From positions 1 to 64,000 of the forward strand of contig JACCGJ010019686.1 in NCBI GenBank assembly GCA_013407085.1: a stretch of DNA of 64,000 nt, in the 5' to 3' direction. The first letter of the stretch is position 1, and each line of letters opens with the position of its first letter. The position numbers were made by a program, and so were the translations under genes. The stretch comes from Atriophallophorus winterbourni (Eukaryota > Platyhelminthes > Trematoda > Plagiorchiida > Microphallidae). The notes under the pieces were generated by a model. That model was not told where the DNA came from and made no database searches. It saw nothing but the letters and a program-made list of their open reading frames with translations. This document shows, piece by piece, positions 12,203-40,249 of the stretch.

Positions 12203-12465
12203 GCGTAGTATGTCGTGGTGTGTGTGTGTGTGCTGAAAATGCATGCGAATGAGCATTTTATGCATGAGCATGGGTTTAACATCACCAACACGAGTTTGGA
12301 CATACGTGATTGAACAAGTTAGATGTGCCAACCTTATCCAGCAGTGGCTCACAAGTGCATCTTGTTTGCCATTCTTCCACTGTTCCAAGAAAGCGGATCA
12401 TGATCGCACTGCCCCTACCTAATAACTGCAGACACCAAGAAACTGGTCATGGGCATATTGTGTAG
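12203..12465 (+). mobile_element. Hammerhead short repeat (class B), full unit
   Basis: Unit runs from GTC/GTGG at 12214/12215 to the next cleavage position at 12448/12449, 234 bp. It contains the class B landmarks: a TG-rich start, a pol III B-box-like GGTTTAAC stretch in place of the usual GGTTCAAACCC, GTGCCAACCTTATCC, and GGATCATGATC before the core. Confidence 0.75.
12415..12452 (+). ncRNA. Hammerhead ribozyme core, decayed (class B)
   Basis: Geometry is kept: stem I strand CTAC at 12415-12418, GAAA at 12439-12442, stem III AC-TG-GT and C17 at 12448. The first core box reads CTAATAA (12419-12425) in place of CTGATGA, so two invariant G residues are changed to A. Stem II is also degraded. 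Predicted inactive. Confidence 0.55.
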
Positions 12466-12469
12466 TAGG

Positions 12470-13829
12470 CTGTTTTCAACTCGCGATTATTGAGATAGTT
12501 CTGGAACAGTTTACTGTGTTAATTTAATGTTCGCAACATTTATATAAACGCAAATAAAGATGTGTGGATTCATAAAACAAAATTAGGAAAACTTCGTAGA
12601 ATGGTTGGGACTTATGATTTAAAAAATTATTTTAACCAAGTAAACAGGGAATCAATATATTTTATTAAAGCTTAAAGGACTGAGGTTAAAACGATGAACA
12701 CAAATTTTCCTGTCATTTAATGAACTAGGTCATGCAACCATCCTTTGATTTAGCAATTTTAGGTTCCAACACTTTCGCCGCTCTTACATGCCGATTATCG
12801 TTTTAAATAATATACACTAATAATAATATACACATGTCTACCCGTCAAAACTATTTGCGACGGAAATATTTCATTAGAACTTGATGGAAACAATTAGTTA
12901 TTTATGTCACTGACAACTGAGCAGTGCCACATTCTTTGAACAATTAACATAATCGATCAGGATGCTCTACAGTGGACGAACTGGACTCGAGTTTCGCTCT
13001 TATTGGAGATCTCTGTAGTGCATATCCTCTACCTCCGGTGGGATTTGAACTACTACCATCACAATCAGTAATACTTTATACTTTATCTTCCGTGAAGAAC
13101 AGAAAATGAGATCAGATCGGTGTTTGACGACGACAGATGTTGATGGCGCCTTCTCAACTGGCCGGGCTCATGACGGTACTCAAACGTCAGGAGAAAGATT
13201 TCAGAATGCTAAATAGAGATCGGTCAAACGGTGAACCGAACCCCAGGCTCTAATGCGTAGAACAACAGTGGTGATGGTCGAAGGCTTTATTCCGACCAGA
13301 GGCAGATGATATGCATTGCTGATAAGCTCAAATAGCTGCGAAACCCAAACCTGATTCTCCCATGTTCGAATGTTGTGAATATTTTGAAGGACATTGTACT
13401 TATAAGTAGTCATAGATATTTAATTTATCACAATGCATTTTCATGCATGGGTTCTAAGTGATTACAATCACTACGCACACAGCCTGACGATCCGCTAGTA
13501 GTATTATCGTTTTCTTCAAATTTCATTTTATTCATTTTCTGTTTAATGAAGATTTGTCTACCTAGGTATTAAGTAATGTAAAATTGGCGCAGCATCTCAT
13601 ATACGAATTGAAGTAGATACTGGATTCCTTCGGTTATACGGCACCACAAATCCGTAGTTTTGAATATGATATACAGCTTTGAAAATCGAAAATAGACATG
13701 TAATGATTAGTGATTTGGAGGGCTCTACAGAGGGAAAGGCACTTTGTTGAAATTTCGAGATTTTTTACTAGCCAATACGTAGAATCAGAATACATGTTTC
13801 AAAATCCAATTATTTCTGGTGAAAATAAA
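12470..13829. other. No recognisable gene; minor repeat similarity
   Basis: Bases 13710-13800 resemble 26540-26640 (shared ACGTAGAATCAGAAT and neighbouring bases), so this is probably a low-copy unclassified repeat. Otherwise nothing recognised. Confidence 0.4.
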
Positions 13830-13831
13830 TA

Positions 13832-14688
13832 CAGTGGAACCCGGCTACAACGAATCTCTGGGGAAAAAGTAAAATGTTCGTTGAAAGCGGAATTAGATGT
13901 AAGTAAAACGCATTGTCAGACATGTGATTATGCCGCCGTTTTTCTGTACACATTTAAACAATAAAGAAGTGAAGAATGTCTTACCTTTGCGTGTTTCTGC
14001 ATGCGTGTAATCCATTTGATGAATAGATGATGCCACAGCACACAGTTCACAACATTAAATGCAAGTTCATGTTAATGATAGTAAATTTATTCTAAAACGA
14101 AGTAGTAAAAACATCTTGAACACACACTGACAGTCCAATCTCACGCTTCCATGAAGTAGCTGGCGATGCTCTTTTGTTTCAATTTTGACTTCGCCACCCC
14201 CTCGATATCTCTCTCTCTCCACAATATCAAGTTCTCTTCCGACGTCTCTTTATTCAATCCTAAAAATCTCCTGCAGAGATCAAGAGCACTCCTGGCATCT
14301 TTCACAGACGGAGCTACCAGTTACTGAGAATTCACGTGATTTTCTTGTGCGTGCGTGCGAGTCAGTTAGCACACCGTAGGCTAGGCTGCCTGTGTTTCGA
14401 CAAGCTGTGTGTTAGTTCTATTCTTAGCCCACTGCAGGCCACTCTTGACGGAGCGTTGTGGGTTAAAGGCAAGACAAAACGAGTTTGTTGTATGTATGAA
14501 CTTTATTTAACAAACATAGCTGTCGGGAACGTGTACAGTGTTCGTAAAAGGCGAGATTCGTAACGGACAGATCCTTGTACGAATGTTTTAAATAGGCAAA
14601 CAAAGAAGGAATTTATTTGTGAAATCATGGTGTTTTCGTTCAACCCAAGAATTCGTTGGAAACGAGTTCGTGTAGGTGGGTTCCACTG
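13832..14688. mobile_element. pogo/Tigger-like non-autonomous DNA transposon (MITE)
   Basis: Inverted termini begin with CAGTGGAACCC on both ends (13832-13842, and complement at 14678-14688), with further matching TACA and CGAA blocks inside. The element is flanked by TA on both sides (13830-13831 and 14689-14690), the duplication typical of the Tc1/mariner-pogo superfamily, and the CAGTGGAACC-type end resembles pogo/Tigger termini. The 857-bp interior has no recognisable transposase, so it is non-autonomous. Confidence 0.75.
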
Positions 14689-14867
14689 TATGCGCACGTA
14701 TTAAACAATTGAAATTGGAGAAAGACATAAGAAAACCTGATAAATAATAATCCGGATGGATATTTATTGAACTCATTTGGCTCTTGGATAGTAGGTGGGT
14801 ATGGAGGTAACTAAAATGCATTATCATAGGGTTCTGTGCCCCTGACCGGAAATAACTGTGCTCTTTT

Positions 14868-14979
14868 AGTTAAACAATCATTATATTGCGTGAAACGATT
14901 TTAAGTTAACTACCAATGTTCCAAGTTAAACAATCATTATATTGCGTGAAACGATTTTGAGATAACTACCAATGTTCCA
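14868..14979. repeat. Tandem duplication, 2 x 56 bp
   Basis: Two adjacent 56-bp copies (14868-14923, 14924-14979) beginning AGTTAAACAATCATTATATT differ at about two positions. Recent local duplication. Confidence 0.9.
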
Positions 14980-15600
14980 AGGCTCATTGAAACTGATTTT
15001 AATTTTTCCAAATCATGAGACTAAAGTGACAAAAAATGATTATGAAATTTTAGCTCCGCAAAAGTTAGCCAAAATTGCAACGGTCATTAATCTTGATCGA
15101 TCATTCAATCTTGAGTAGTTGAAAATTATCACACTATAAACTCCGTAGTAATTTTTATAATCCATAAAAAACAGTGGTTTTCAAGCATATTTCTGTCAAC
15201 TACGTTTCCAATGTTTCAACTATCTTCCACTAATGGAGGCAAAGTTTTTAAAGTTTAATTACGGTGGATATGTCCAAGATAACTCACAACAACTTGAAGG
15301 AAAGAAGAATATTATTATCTCTTGTCTTAACTTACAAAATTCTGAAAAGTAATTGAGAGCAGCTAATATTAATTAATTTCCCATATCAACCTTTGGGTAC
15401 CTTTTCGCGCCATGAAATGTCACTGACTTAGCGCGAAGCTTTGCAGTTGCTGCAAGTTCACAGTGTTTTCCGTTGCAGCATTTCATTTTCCGTGGATTAT
15501 CGATGCCGACAGATGAAAAGAAGTTTTGCTGATGATGTCATCTAGCCTGATGACGAAACGTCCACGAACAACTACGCAAGCTCGGCGAACACAAGGTGAG
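14980..15600. other. No recognisable feature
   Basis: AT-rich non-coding sequence. The motif CCTGATGACGAAAC at 15547 was examined as a ribozyme core and rejected. Confidence 0.35.
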
Positions 15601-15607
15601 CACATTA

Positions 15608-15838
15608 ACTTCAGGTTCAGTGAGACCTGAAGCAGTGGTATAATGGTAAAAACATACACACCCCAAGACCAGATTTCTGTTGTTTGCACTCATCAGGTAG
15701 GAACAGCAGGATCAGGATCCGCATGCGCTGGAAACAGTGAAATGATAGTACACAAATTGCGCTTGTATGCCACTGTGGGATAAGGTTGGTACGACAAACC
15801 AGTTCAATCACATGAGCCCACCTTCTTATAGATAAGGT
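15608..15838 (-). mobile_element. Hammerhead short repeat, class B joined to a class A piece
   Basis: On the minus strand a class B core and unit (15655-15838, with GCATGCGGATCCTGATCC and the GGTTGGTACGAC block) continues at 15608-15650 into sequence matching class A (complement contains GGTTCAGTGAG, as at 22170-22185). The junction suggests a chimera between the two classes. Confidence 0.65.
15663..15700 (-). ncRNA. Type I hammerhead ribozyme core (class B)
   Basis: On the minus strand CTGATGA is the complement of 15690-15696, followed by GTGC, loop AAACA, ACA and GAAA (15674-15677). CTGATGA and GAAA are intact and base 10.1 is the consensus G. One base is missing from the 3' strand of stem II, and stem III has one extra loop base, so folding is weakened. 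Confidence 0.6.
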
Positions 15839-15844
15839 TTGAAC

Positions 15845-15990
15845 CCATATTCCGGTTGTGGGATTTGTATGTGATGAAAATAATGCATATGAGCTCTCTG
15901 TTGTTGATCATGGGTTCAAACCCTATCTACATACGTGTAGGCTCGTGTGATTGAACAGGTTAGTCGCACCAAACTTGTCCAACAGTGGCA
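15845..15990 (+). mobile_element. Hammerhead short-repeat fragment (class B)
   Basis: Plus-strand partial unit starting at the post-cleavage end (CCGGTTGTGGGATT) and running through GGGTTCAAACCC (a pol III B-box-like motif near 15910) to CCAACAGTGGC. It sits head to head with the minus-strand copy at 15608-15838. No complete core. Confidence 0.65.
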
Positions 15991-16539
15991 TAAACAGGCC
16001 ACTTTTTAAAATGTATTCGAATTTAAAGCAGACATTAGGTCAGGATTAATTTTACAACTTGAGAAACCAGTTCAAATCTTTTAACTTTTTGCTTCATACA
16101 AACGAATTTGTTGTTAGCAACGAACAGATGGATTTGGGTTATTTCATAGTTTATGTACTTACAAATGTGACACGTAATCATACGTTAAAGTATACATTGT
16201 ATAATTATGTTAGATTGAAAGTGCATTCAAAAATTGGGCACCCGAAGACGAATGACTTTTTGGCGGGAAATGGCATGGCATTCAATAATAGACTCACAAA
16301 TTTGATTGGACTCCATCACCGAAATCTAAATTGAGAACCAAATGAGTGTAGTTGTTAGTGATATTTGTAAAAATGGTTCCTATCAAAGGGCTCCGTCTCA
16401 TCGACCGAAGTAAATATTTGCGAACCCGAGATAACGGTGGTTTTGAGTGCAGATTTTAAGCTTACTATTTCTGCGTTCAAACAATAAATTAATTAATGCT
16501 TTGCGCTATGTAACAACGCGGTATAATAATCAATTAATG
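15991..16539. other. No recognisable feature
   Basis: No gene or repeat recognised; a 91-codon frame at 16059-16334 has no family resemblance. Confidence 0.35.
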
Positions 16540-18985
16540 ATAATGAAGGATTTCAACTTTGCCCAGCTCTATAGCCGAGATGATCATCCATCAGAGACAC
16601 TTGAATATGAACTTTGAGCCGTCTTGGATTACGCTCCTCTTTATAACCACGTTTTTGGATTTACTCGACGGTTCAGACCAGCCGTCTACCATGGAACTAA
16701 TACTTACATCAGATTCCACAGCTCTCGAGAATATCGTTTATAAACCGCCAATCCGACGCAGCGATCACGTTGTCCTAGAATTCGAGTACGTTTTGTAGCG
16801 CTGACGGAACAAAATGCGTCGGAAGGTTGAACTACCGTGCTCTGTGCGCCGAGTTGCAAAGCACTGGTTTCCCACGACTGCATTACTCCGATCCGGATAA
16901 TCATTGGCTCTCTCCCTTAAAGCACCTGAAATCTATATTAGAGGAACTTTCAATGTTCGTTTTAATGAAAACTTCTCAAAGCAATAAATTAATACTACGA
17001 AGCAGGACTACAAAGTGGATGAAACAAATGGCAATAGCATGGGAGTTTCACAAGCCTATTAACACAGCTGATTCTTGGGCACAATTTACACGACCGCGAA
17101 ACAAAGTTATCAGCTTAATTTGAGATGATAAACAAGCGTTCCAATCGCAATTGATTTCTCATATGCACCAGAATCCGAAGCTCTTGTATAGACTTGTAAA
17201 GATAGAACGAATAGTAAACCAGGAGTATTTGCACTAAAAACTTCGTCCGGCTTCACTGAATACATTAAACAGACCGCTGACCTGTTAGCAGAATTTATGC
17301 CGGAATTTTTGCACCGAAATCCACGGAGCCAGATTAGGAACCAAATCATTCGATTTTACCTTCCGACATTGAGTGAAGTATTGATTACTCCGATTGTGGT
17401 AGCGCAGCACTTACGAAAGTTGAAAGTAAAGAAATTGCCAGGACCAGACGAGGTAAGTCAAAAGCTGCTCAACACCTGCCGTGCGCAGCTATCTGAACCT
17501 CTATCCTGCATGTTTAATGATTTCCTTCAAGCTGGTGTGGCGCTAAATGATTGTAAACGGGTGAAAAACACCCATTTACAAAGGTGATTTCCGTTATGAG
17601 GTTAAAAATTAGAGGCCAGTGACATTGCTGTCTTCGGTATCAAAGGTTTTGTGCGAATAATAACCGTGGTAATAGTGCGACATCTGGAAATGAACGAAAT
17701 TTTGACAGTTGCCAAACATGAATTTTACCGAAATCGCTCTCGTCTAACATATTTTCTGACAAGCTTAGACGATTGGACGAGGGTTGTAGATGCGGGGGCT
17801 GTATTCATGCGTGCTACCTGGACATTTCTAACGCATTCAGCAAAGTTTATCATAATTTACTCTTGAACAAGCTTAAGAAACAGGGTATTGTTTTAAGACT
17901 TTTTAAATTGATACGTGATTACCTCAGCAACAGACACATCAGAGTTCGTGTGGACGGCCTATTATCGAAGAAACTCAATTTCACTAGCGGTGTTCCACAA
18001 GGATCAGTTCTTGGATCAATACTGTTCCTAATCTATATGATCGACTTGCCAATACCAAATGATAGTAAGATGGTTCGGTTTGCTGACGATATAAAAGCAT
18101 TGAGGCGAATCAGCAAAGCTGATGATTGTATTTTGCTACAAAACGATTTGAATGCTTTGTACAACTGGAAATCCGATAATAAACTTCCATAGAATAAGCA
18201 AAATTCTAAGATCCTGCAGATCGGTCGTGAGCTCGACTTTTCCTATCCATTCAAGCTCGGCGACAAAATCCTGGAGTACACATTGGAAGAAAAGGACCTG
18301 GGTGTCTGGATTTGCGGTAGTTTTAAAAATGTTCTACAATGCGAAGCCGATTACATAAGCGAGTCTTGGCTGCTCGGCATGTTAAGGCGGACGTTTTCCC
18401 CCAGGGTGTTTTCCTCTCGTGGTGAACACATATATACATCCGGTTCTAGACTACGCCGTACAAGCCTGGACACAACGGCTCCGAAAAGGCATCTTACTTC
18501 TGGATGGCATATATTAGAGAGATTCTAAGCTTGCCATTGGACTCTAAAATATGCCATTCGCAGAGCTACTCAGACGACTGGAGCTGAGGATAATTGCACA
18601 AAGGAGAATGCGAGGTGATCTCATCCTCGCATACAAAATACTCAATACTGTTCCCAACTCCCTGGACATATTATTCCACCTTCGAACTTCCAGAAACAGC
18701 CGTGGTCACGGTTGCAAGTTGGAAATACCACACTCCAAACGTAACTGCCGCAGGTATTTTATTCGGTGCATATGTGCTTTGTTTGGAATTCCCTATCTGC
18801 CGATTTGGTAAGCTCAAACAGTTTATCTATATTCAAATCGAAACTTGATGATTATATGAGAGCTAATCCGAATTTTGCCCTCAAATATCGATTTTGATTT
18901 TATTTATACATTTGTACCTATAGTTCGACTCTATGGTTATTGCAAAATTATTTGCTTTTAACCATAAATCTTGAAATTTGAAGTT
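16540..18985 (+). mobile_element. CR1-like retrotransposon, degenerate copy
   Basis: Same family as 52326-56445, truncated in the endonuclease. Endonuclease end (STMELILTSDSTALENIVY, RRSDHVVLEFEY near 16700-16790), RT linker, motif around LKVKKLPGPDEVSQKLL (17425), motif A region (CYLDISNAFSKVYHNLLLNK near 17815), motif B (TSGVPQGSVLGSILFLIY near 17985), catalytic FADD (VRFADDIKAL near 18075), then C-terminal tail at 18551-18811. The 3' UTR ends with the ATAAATCTTGAA tail near 18962. Many stops and frameshifts. It lies immediately 3' of DNAAF11 in the opposite orientation. Confidence 0.8.
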
Positions 18986-19143
18986 CAGTAGGTGAGAGCA
19001 CAAATAACCGGAAGTATTGTTCAGACATTTAATAGGAATACGAATACAATTTAGAAGCTTGAAATTACAATAAAATGTATCGTACGTGGCTGTCAAACAC
19101 AAAGTTGAAGAAGTGATTATACAGCAAAATTCTAACATCATGA

Positions 19144-35646
<16,503 letters not shown>

Positions 35647-35974
35647 GGGTCAAAATGTTTCCGATGTTCAAAGATTGTTTGTATTGATTTTCTGCTATCT
35701 TCAGGGTGTATGTTTTAAACGCATGTAAGAAATACACTAAACAGCTAAAATTAAAACTAAACTTTGATTACCACAGGAGTAGTATTTTCGAAAATATTCC
35801 ATTGTAAATGGGATTATAATGAAGCATTTGAACAAAGACAGTCAAAACTGATTCGGAAGAATAATCGAGGCCTCCTTGTCGGTTTGAAACTTTTGTTTCC
35901 ACCATTAGTTACATTTGAGCGCGTTCACATAACGTTTTTATTTTCCATTACATTTCATTGAGAAACACAAATAG
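35647..35974. promoter_or_regulatory. Upstream region of DNAAF11
   Basis: Sequence directly 5' of the DNAAF11 start. It should hold the 5' UTR and promoter; I see no clear TATA box or known element and assign it by position only. Confidence 0.3.
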
Positions 35975-36325
35975 TTGGTAAACAAGTCGCGCTTGTGTGC
36001 CACGGTTGGGTAAGGTTGGTACGACCAACCTGTTAAATCACATGAGCCCCACTCATGTAGACTGGGTTTGAACCCATGACCATGATTATAAAAGCTCATT
36101 TGCATTCATCTCCATCACACAAACATACACCACGACCAGTTTCGTGCTGTTAGCATTCATCATGTAGGGACAGTAGGATCAGGATCCGCATGCGATTGAA
36201 ACTTTTGAGAGAATGGTAAACAAGTTGCGCTTGTATGCCACTGATAGGTAAGGTTGATACGACGAGCCCGTTCAATCACGTGTGTGTGATGGAGATGCAC
36301 GCAAATGAACAATTAGTTGGTCTTT
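35975..36325 (-). mobile_element. Hammerhead short repeat (class B), more than one unit
   Basis: Minus-strand copy upstream of DNAAF11: unit part 35975-36134 (GGTTGGTACGACC, TGGGTTTGAACCC with a B-box-like complement) and the next unit from the core at 36130 onward (CAGGATCCGCATGCG, GTTGCGCTTGTATGCCACTG). After about 36275 it switches to a plus-oriented scrap. Confidence 0.7.
36130..36167 (-). ncRNA. Hammerhead ribozyme core (class B), one core substitution
   Basis: Minus strand: ATGATGA (C3 changed to A), stem II TGC/GCA with loop TAACA, GAAA, stem III AC-TG-GT, cleavage base C36134 complement, stem I CTAC/GTGG with four pairs including one wobble. C3 pairs with G8 in the catalytic core, so probably inactive. 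Confidence 0.6.
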
Positions 36326-36334
36326 ATTTATGAA

Positions 36335-37200
36335 GGAGTATTTGGCTTTGGGTTAATTCTAACAAATACCGCATTCGAGGCAGTAATAACTAAAAACCTA
36401 TTGCGACTCTGCTGACATGATTTCCGCATTTTCAACTCGTCGAGTTTTATAGTTCAGCTTTTAGGATTTTGACCATTGGAAGATCATAATATGAAGATAA
36501 ACCCTAGTGTTTTGCATCTTTTCCCTTAAATCAAGTAGGTTTTTATTAACTACAAGAAGTACGTCATCTACTGATAAGTTCCAAATGGTTATATGCGTTA
36601 TAGTGAATGCTGTCTAACAGTTCATCTTATCTATTGCTTCGTTATTTAAGTTAATCTCCAGTGATTATTTGATTATTTAAATGTTTCCAGTCAATTTAAT
36701 ATTCAATCTGTTGCATTAACAATGTCACTGAAATATTCGAAGTACTGCTGGCTTCAACCGGTGTATCTAATAATCTAATTTAATTAAATAACTGCGGATA
36801 AACTGTGGTTGAAACGTAGATCTATTAGTCGGAAAGGAGAGCATTTTTCATAAAAATCTTAGTTAGATAACAATGCAAGAGGCCACCAAGCTGACTGTGA
36901 ATCTGAAATTGAGGGCGTATAGCATGTGCTTACTAAATGTATCATTGCATTGAAACATGAGTCATTCACAGGCGACCCCGATTAAAACTGCTTTTATTTG
37001 AGGAGCAACCTACGCAACGTAATGTTATCCTATCCTGAGTGATCATGTGGAGTTTAAACAATGTATTTTCAATTCAAATCTACGTCCACGCAATGACTGA
37101 ACGTTTAAGTACATCTATGAGAGTCGCATCACACGTTTAAAACCCTCCAGATTAACATGTCAGAGAACACAACTTATTTCGTACTTTACTCCCAATAATA
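36335..37200. other. No recognisable feature
   Basis: AT-rich sequence, nothing supported on either strand. Confidence 0.35.
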
Positions 37201-37214
37201 CTATTCAGTTGATG

Positions 37215-37700
37215 TACAACAGAGCATGTTCACCTTATTACGTCAGCGCCGCCTGCGGTGGCTTGGTCATGTCTATAGAATGGAAAATGGTCGTATTCCG
37301 AAAGATCTACTCTACGGTGAGTTGCTATTAGGAAGTCGACCATTGGGCAGACCGCACTTGCGGTACAAAGACGTTTGCAAAAGAGATATGAAAGCTATTG
37401 ACATTGACCCCGCAAGCTGGGAAGAACTTGCTCTTGACCGCTTACTTTGGAGGCATTGTGTAAAGCGTCGTCTGCAAGCCGGGGAGGAGCAAATACAGCT
37501 CTTGGCTGCTGAACGCAGATCACGCTGCCGGCGTGCAACTGATGCAATACAACAGAGTTCGGACTATCGTTGCAAGCGCTGCGGGAGAGATTGTTACTCC
37601 CGAATCAGACTGTTTAGTCATTCACAAAGCTGCAAAACATGAAATTCATGCGATGTGATGTACATCCATGGTCGACATCGACCGACGGAGGCCAACACTA
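37215..37700 (+). mobile_element. Family X retrotransposon, 3' end with open C-terminal frame
   Basis: 5'-truncated copy beginning in SMFTLLRQRRLRWLGHVYRM. The frame 37226-37642 is open to the natural stop: PKDLLYGELLLGSRPLGRPH, WEELALDRLLWRHCVKRRLQ, then a C-terminal zinc finger YRCKRCGRDCYSRIRLFSH ending SQSCKT. This gives the best view of the family's end: C-x2-C and a distal H-x4-C. The 3' UTR ends CATGGTCGACATCGACCG. Confidence 0.85.
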
Positions 37701-39239
37701 CAGTACAACAGAATGTTACGACATTTTGAACTACATATTGCCTTACTCATCAACACATTTAATGATAAAATGATCCAATGAAGGACTCCTGTCTGATGTA
37801 CGGGATTTTCATAACGAATTTATGGTAAAACGTTTCAAAGCTGCTTGAATTTTTTTTCCGGAGTCGGCTACGACTACCAAATAGCACTCCACAGCATATC
37901 ACTTTTTGTTCGGATATTAGAATTTACTATTATGTGTAGAGGTTTGCAACTTAAAAGTCGATATCAAAGCAGGAAGCTTTTCGAATTTTTATTAAAACAA
38001 ATTCTGACATATTTTTTCAGTCCAGGATCCTAATAAAATCCAGCAAGGAAGCAACACGAGTACAAACCCGAAAGCAGAACGATAAAAAGTTGAGTGGTAA
38101 AACTATATTCAAATAAGAAGAAAATCTGATTTCTATAAAATCTAGGTGGTAGACTATAGCAACATTACTAGCTTCCCACTATACTATACTATAAGCACAT
38201 ACGAAATAGGGCATCCCAATATCACGGAAATTTGGTTTCAGACATTCGAGTAAGATATGCCAAAGTTTGTACCGAGAACGTTTGAGACATCAACTACTGC
38301 GTAGACTACATTAAGTTTTGCGCACCATTCCTTGTAAACAATAATGAGGTGAGATATGGATTATCAAAGATTTGTAAAAGCTAGTTTAGTAGATATCAAG
38401 TATTTGGTTACAGGTAAAACCTCTTCAAGCCGATTTTAATTTATGAATTCTCGATATTTATCAATTATTAATTTGAGGATAACGAGTCGGTAACTACTAA
38501 AAATACTGAGTTCACCCAAATTATACATTTGTTTATAACGGCAAGCATACAGTCCTTTGGCAACCTACAGAAGTTCAAGGATATGAGAAAAATTTGAGAT
38601 GCCCTCACATACATCGGGTGAACCATCCGAAATGACGAAACACCGATGACATTGTGCCAGTATTGCATCATCATTGAAAAACGTAATATCTCACATTTCA
38701 GTGTTAATCGCGTCGAGCAGTGAAGTATAGAACATCTCTTCCTAATAAACCATGTCGAGCTAAGCGGTGATATTCGAGGCTTTACAAACTTCGTCATCCC
38801 AAGTCAAGCTCTTAAGCGAGTTAACTCTTGTATAAGTTGTGGTTCCTTGTTTCATTTATGAGGAAAACCCTTTTTCACTGAAAAGAATACATTATTTGAA
38901 AAAAATTTCAATTCATGTACAATTTTTACTGATAAGCCTGTTCGCTTAAAAATTACTCGTGCAACCGGGGGACGCCGATATCACTGCTTTATTTCTTGCG
39001 TATAATTAAAGATAATATATCGAATCGTGGTTGACTATTTTGTAGTGAAAATTCCAACGATCATTTAGCCTGCCTTTTCGCGCGATTTGTGACAAAAAGC
39101 ACAAAAAGTTGGTATTTAATGAAAGTGAACATGTGAGTGTGGACGTGATAGAACTCTTAGTATCAAACTACAAGTAGATTTTCACGACGTTCTTTTGTTC
39201 TTCATGTGATAGCCCAAAATTTTGATTCAAAATAATGAT
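37701..39239. other. No recognised gene; possible decayed coding at 38460-38800
   Basis: A minus-strand stretch at 38468-38797 gives protein-like segments across several stops in a second frame (ITFFNDDAILAQCHRC, VISDGSPDVCEGISNF). No family could be named. The rest is unremarkable. Confidence 0.3.
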
Positions 39240-39512
39240 TGTTCTTATGGTGTTTTCATTATTGTATATTTTATTGCAATAACCCTGCATATTTCATTAT
39301 TGTTTGTTTCAATGATACATGTAAATATGTACACAATTTTGAATATACGATTCACGCCGCGCTCGTGTTCTGCTTCGGGACAAGTATATCGCGTGTGACT
39401 GCCTGGGATTTGTATGCTGTTATTCGTTGCGAACTGTGTTCCGGTTTATTGCGTTCAATAACCAGAGACGTATTTCGTTAGTGGTGAAATCTCCGTTAGA
39501 TCAACCGCTACA
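39240..39512 (+). repeat. 5' LTR of Gypsy element
   Basis: Starts TGTTCTTATGG and ends CGCTACA; about 95% identical to 43559-43833. Start is set by where similarity to the 3' LTR begins and by the TG...CA rule. Confidence 0.85.
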
Positions 39513-39515
39513 AAT

Positions 39516-39530
39516 TGGTGAGCCCCGAAC
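39516..39530 (+). promoter_or_regulatory. Primer binding site, tRNA-Trp-like
   Basis: TGGTGAGCCCCGAAC lies three bases after the 5' LTR. It resembles the tRNA-Trp-type site (TGGTGACCCCGAC) used by the CsRn1 group, with an extra G. Confidence 0.65.
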
Positions 39531-39613
39531 ATTTTTCTTTTTGAAATTTTCGTTCGTACCATATACTCCCAGTTATTTTGATTTTGCTGTCATATCTAAT
39601 TTTGATTTACTAA

Positions 39614-40249
39614 ATGGATCTTAAATCAGCATTTTCTGATACGCCATCTGAGGTTATTTCTACAGACGTTATGTCAAACTTTAGTCTTCCCTCTTTTGGT
39701 ATGAACGACCCTCGCCTCTGGTTCGCACAGATCGAAGCACTTTTCGAGTCTTACCGCGTAAAAACTCAACGATCCCAGTATAATCGTGTAGTTGGTATGT
39801 TGCCATCGTCCGTCGCAAAGGAGGTAGCTGATTTAATTTACAACCGCCCTGCTGATAATCCGTACGATGCACTTAAACATGCCAATATCTCACGTACTTC
39901 ATCTACTGACGAGCAAAACCTACGGAAACGTTTGTCCGGTTTAGAAATGGGTTATCACACTCCCTCGCAACACCTGCGACACATGCTTCAATTACCAGGA
40001 GACAAGCCTGTTGATGACAAGATCATTCGTGAATTATGGCAGCAGAGTCTCACAGACGACGTCCGCAAAGTCCTAGCCATTATGGACAAGCACACCAGTC
40101 TCCAGCACTTGGCACGCATTGCAGACGAAGTTCACGATATCTCGCACAGCGTTACCTTGTCTCACGTCAGACACACCACTGACACGCATAAAAGCATTCC
40201 TGTCCAGAATGATTTTGAAGAGTTAAAATCGATGTTCAATTCCTTGTGA
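39614..40249 (+). CDS. Gag of CsRn1-type Gypsy element
   Basis: 211-codon frame from a true ATG. The conserved start of this Gag group is clear (FSLPSFGMNDPRLWFAQIEA), followed by the capsid-like helix region (KRLSGLEMGYHTPSQHLRHM, IIRELWQQSLTDDVRKVLAI) and SLQHLARIADEVHDI. It ends at a TGA at 40247-40249; pol follows in another frame, overlapping by a few bases. I see no Cys/His cluster at its end or in the following 50 codons, although related elements usually carry a CHCC knuckle there. Confidence 0.85.
   Translation: MDLKSAFSDTPSEVISTDVMSNFSLPSFGMNDPRLWFAQIEALFESYRVKTQRSQYNRVVGMLPSSVAKEVADLIYNRPADNPYDALKHANISRTSSTDEQNLRKRLSGLEMGYHTPSQHLRHMLQLPGDKPVDDKIIRELWQQSLTDDVRKVLAIMDKHTSLQHLARIADEVHDISHSVTLSHVRHTTDTHKSIPVQNDFEELKSMFNSL

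Noticed and set aside
12940..13060. tRNA-like B-box motif (GTGGGATTTGAACT) as a tRNA gene
   Set aside because: No A box, acceptor stem or cloverleaf can be drawn around it.
15547..15562. CCTGATGACGAAAC as a hammerhead core
   Set aside because: CTGATGA and GAAA are adjacent with no room for stem II, and the surrounding repeat landmarks are absent.
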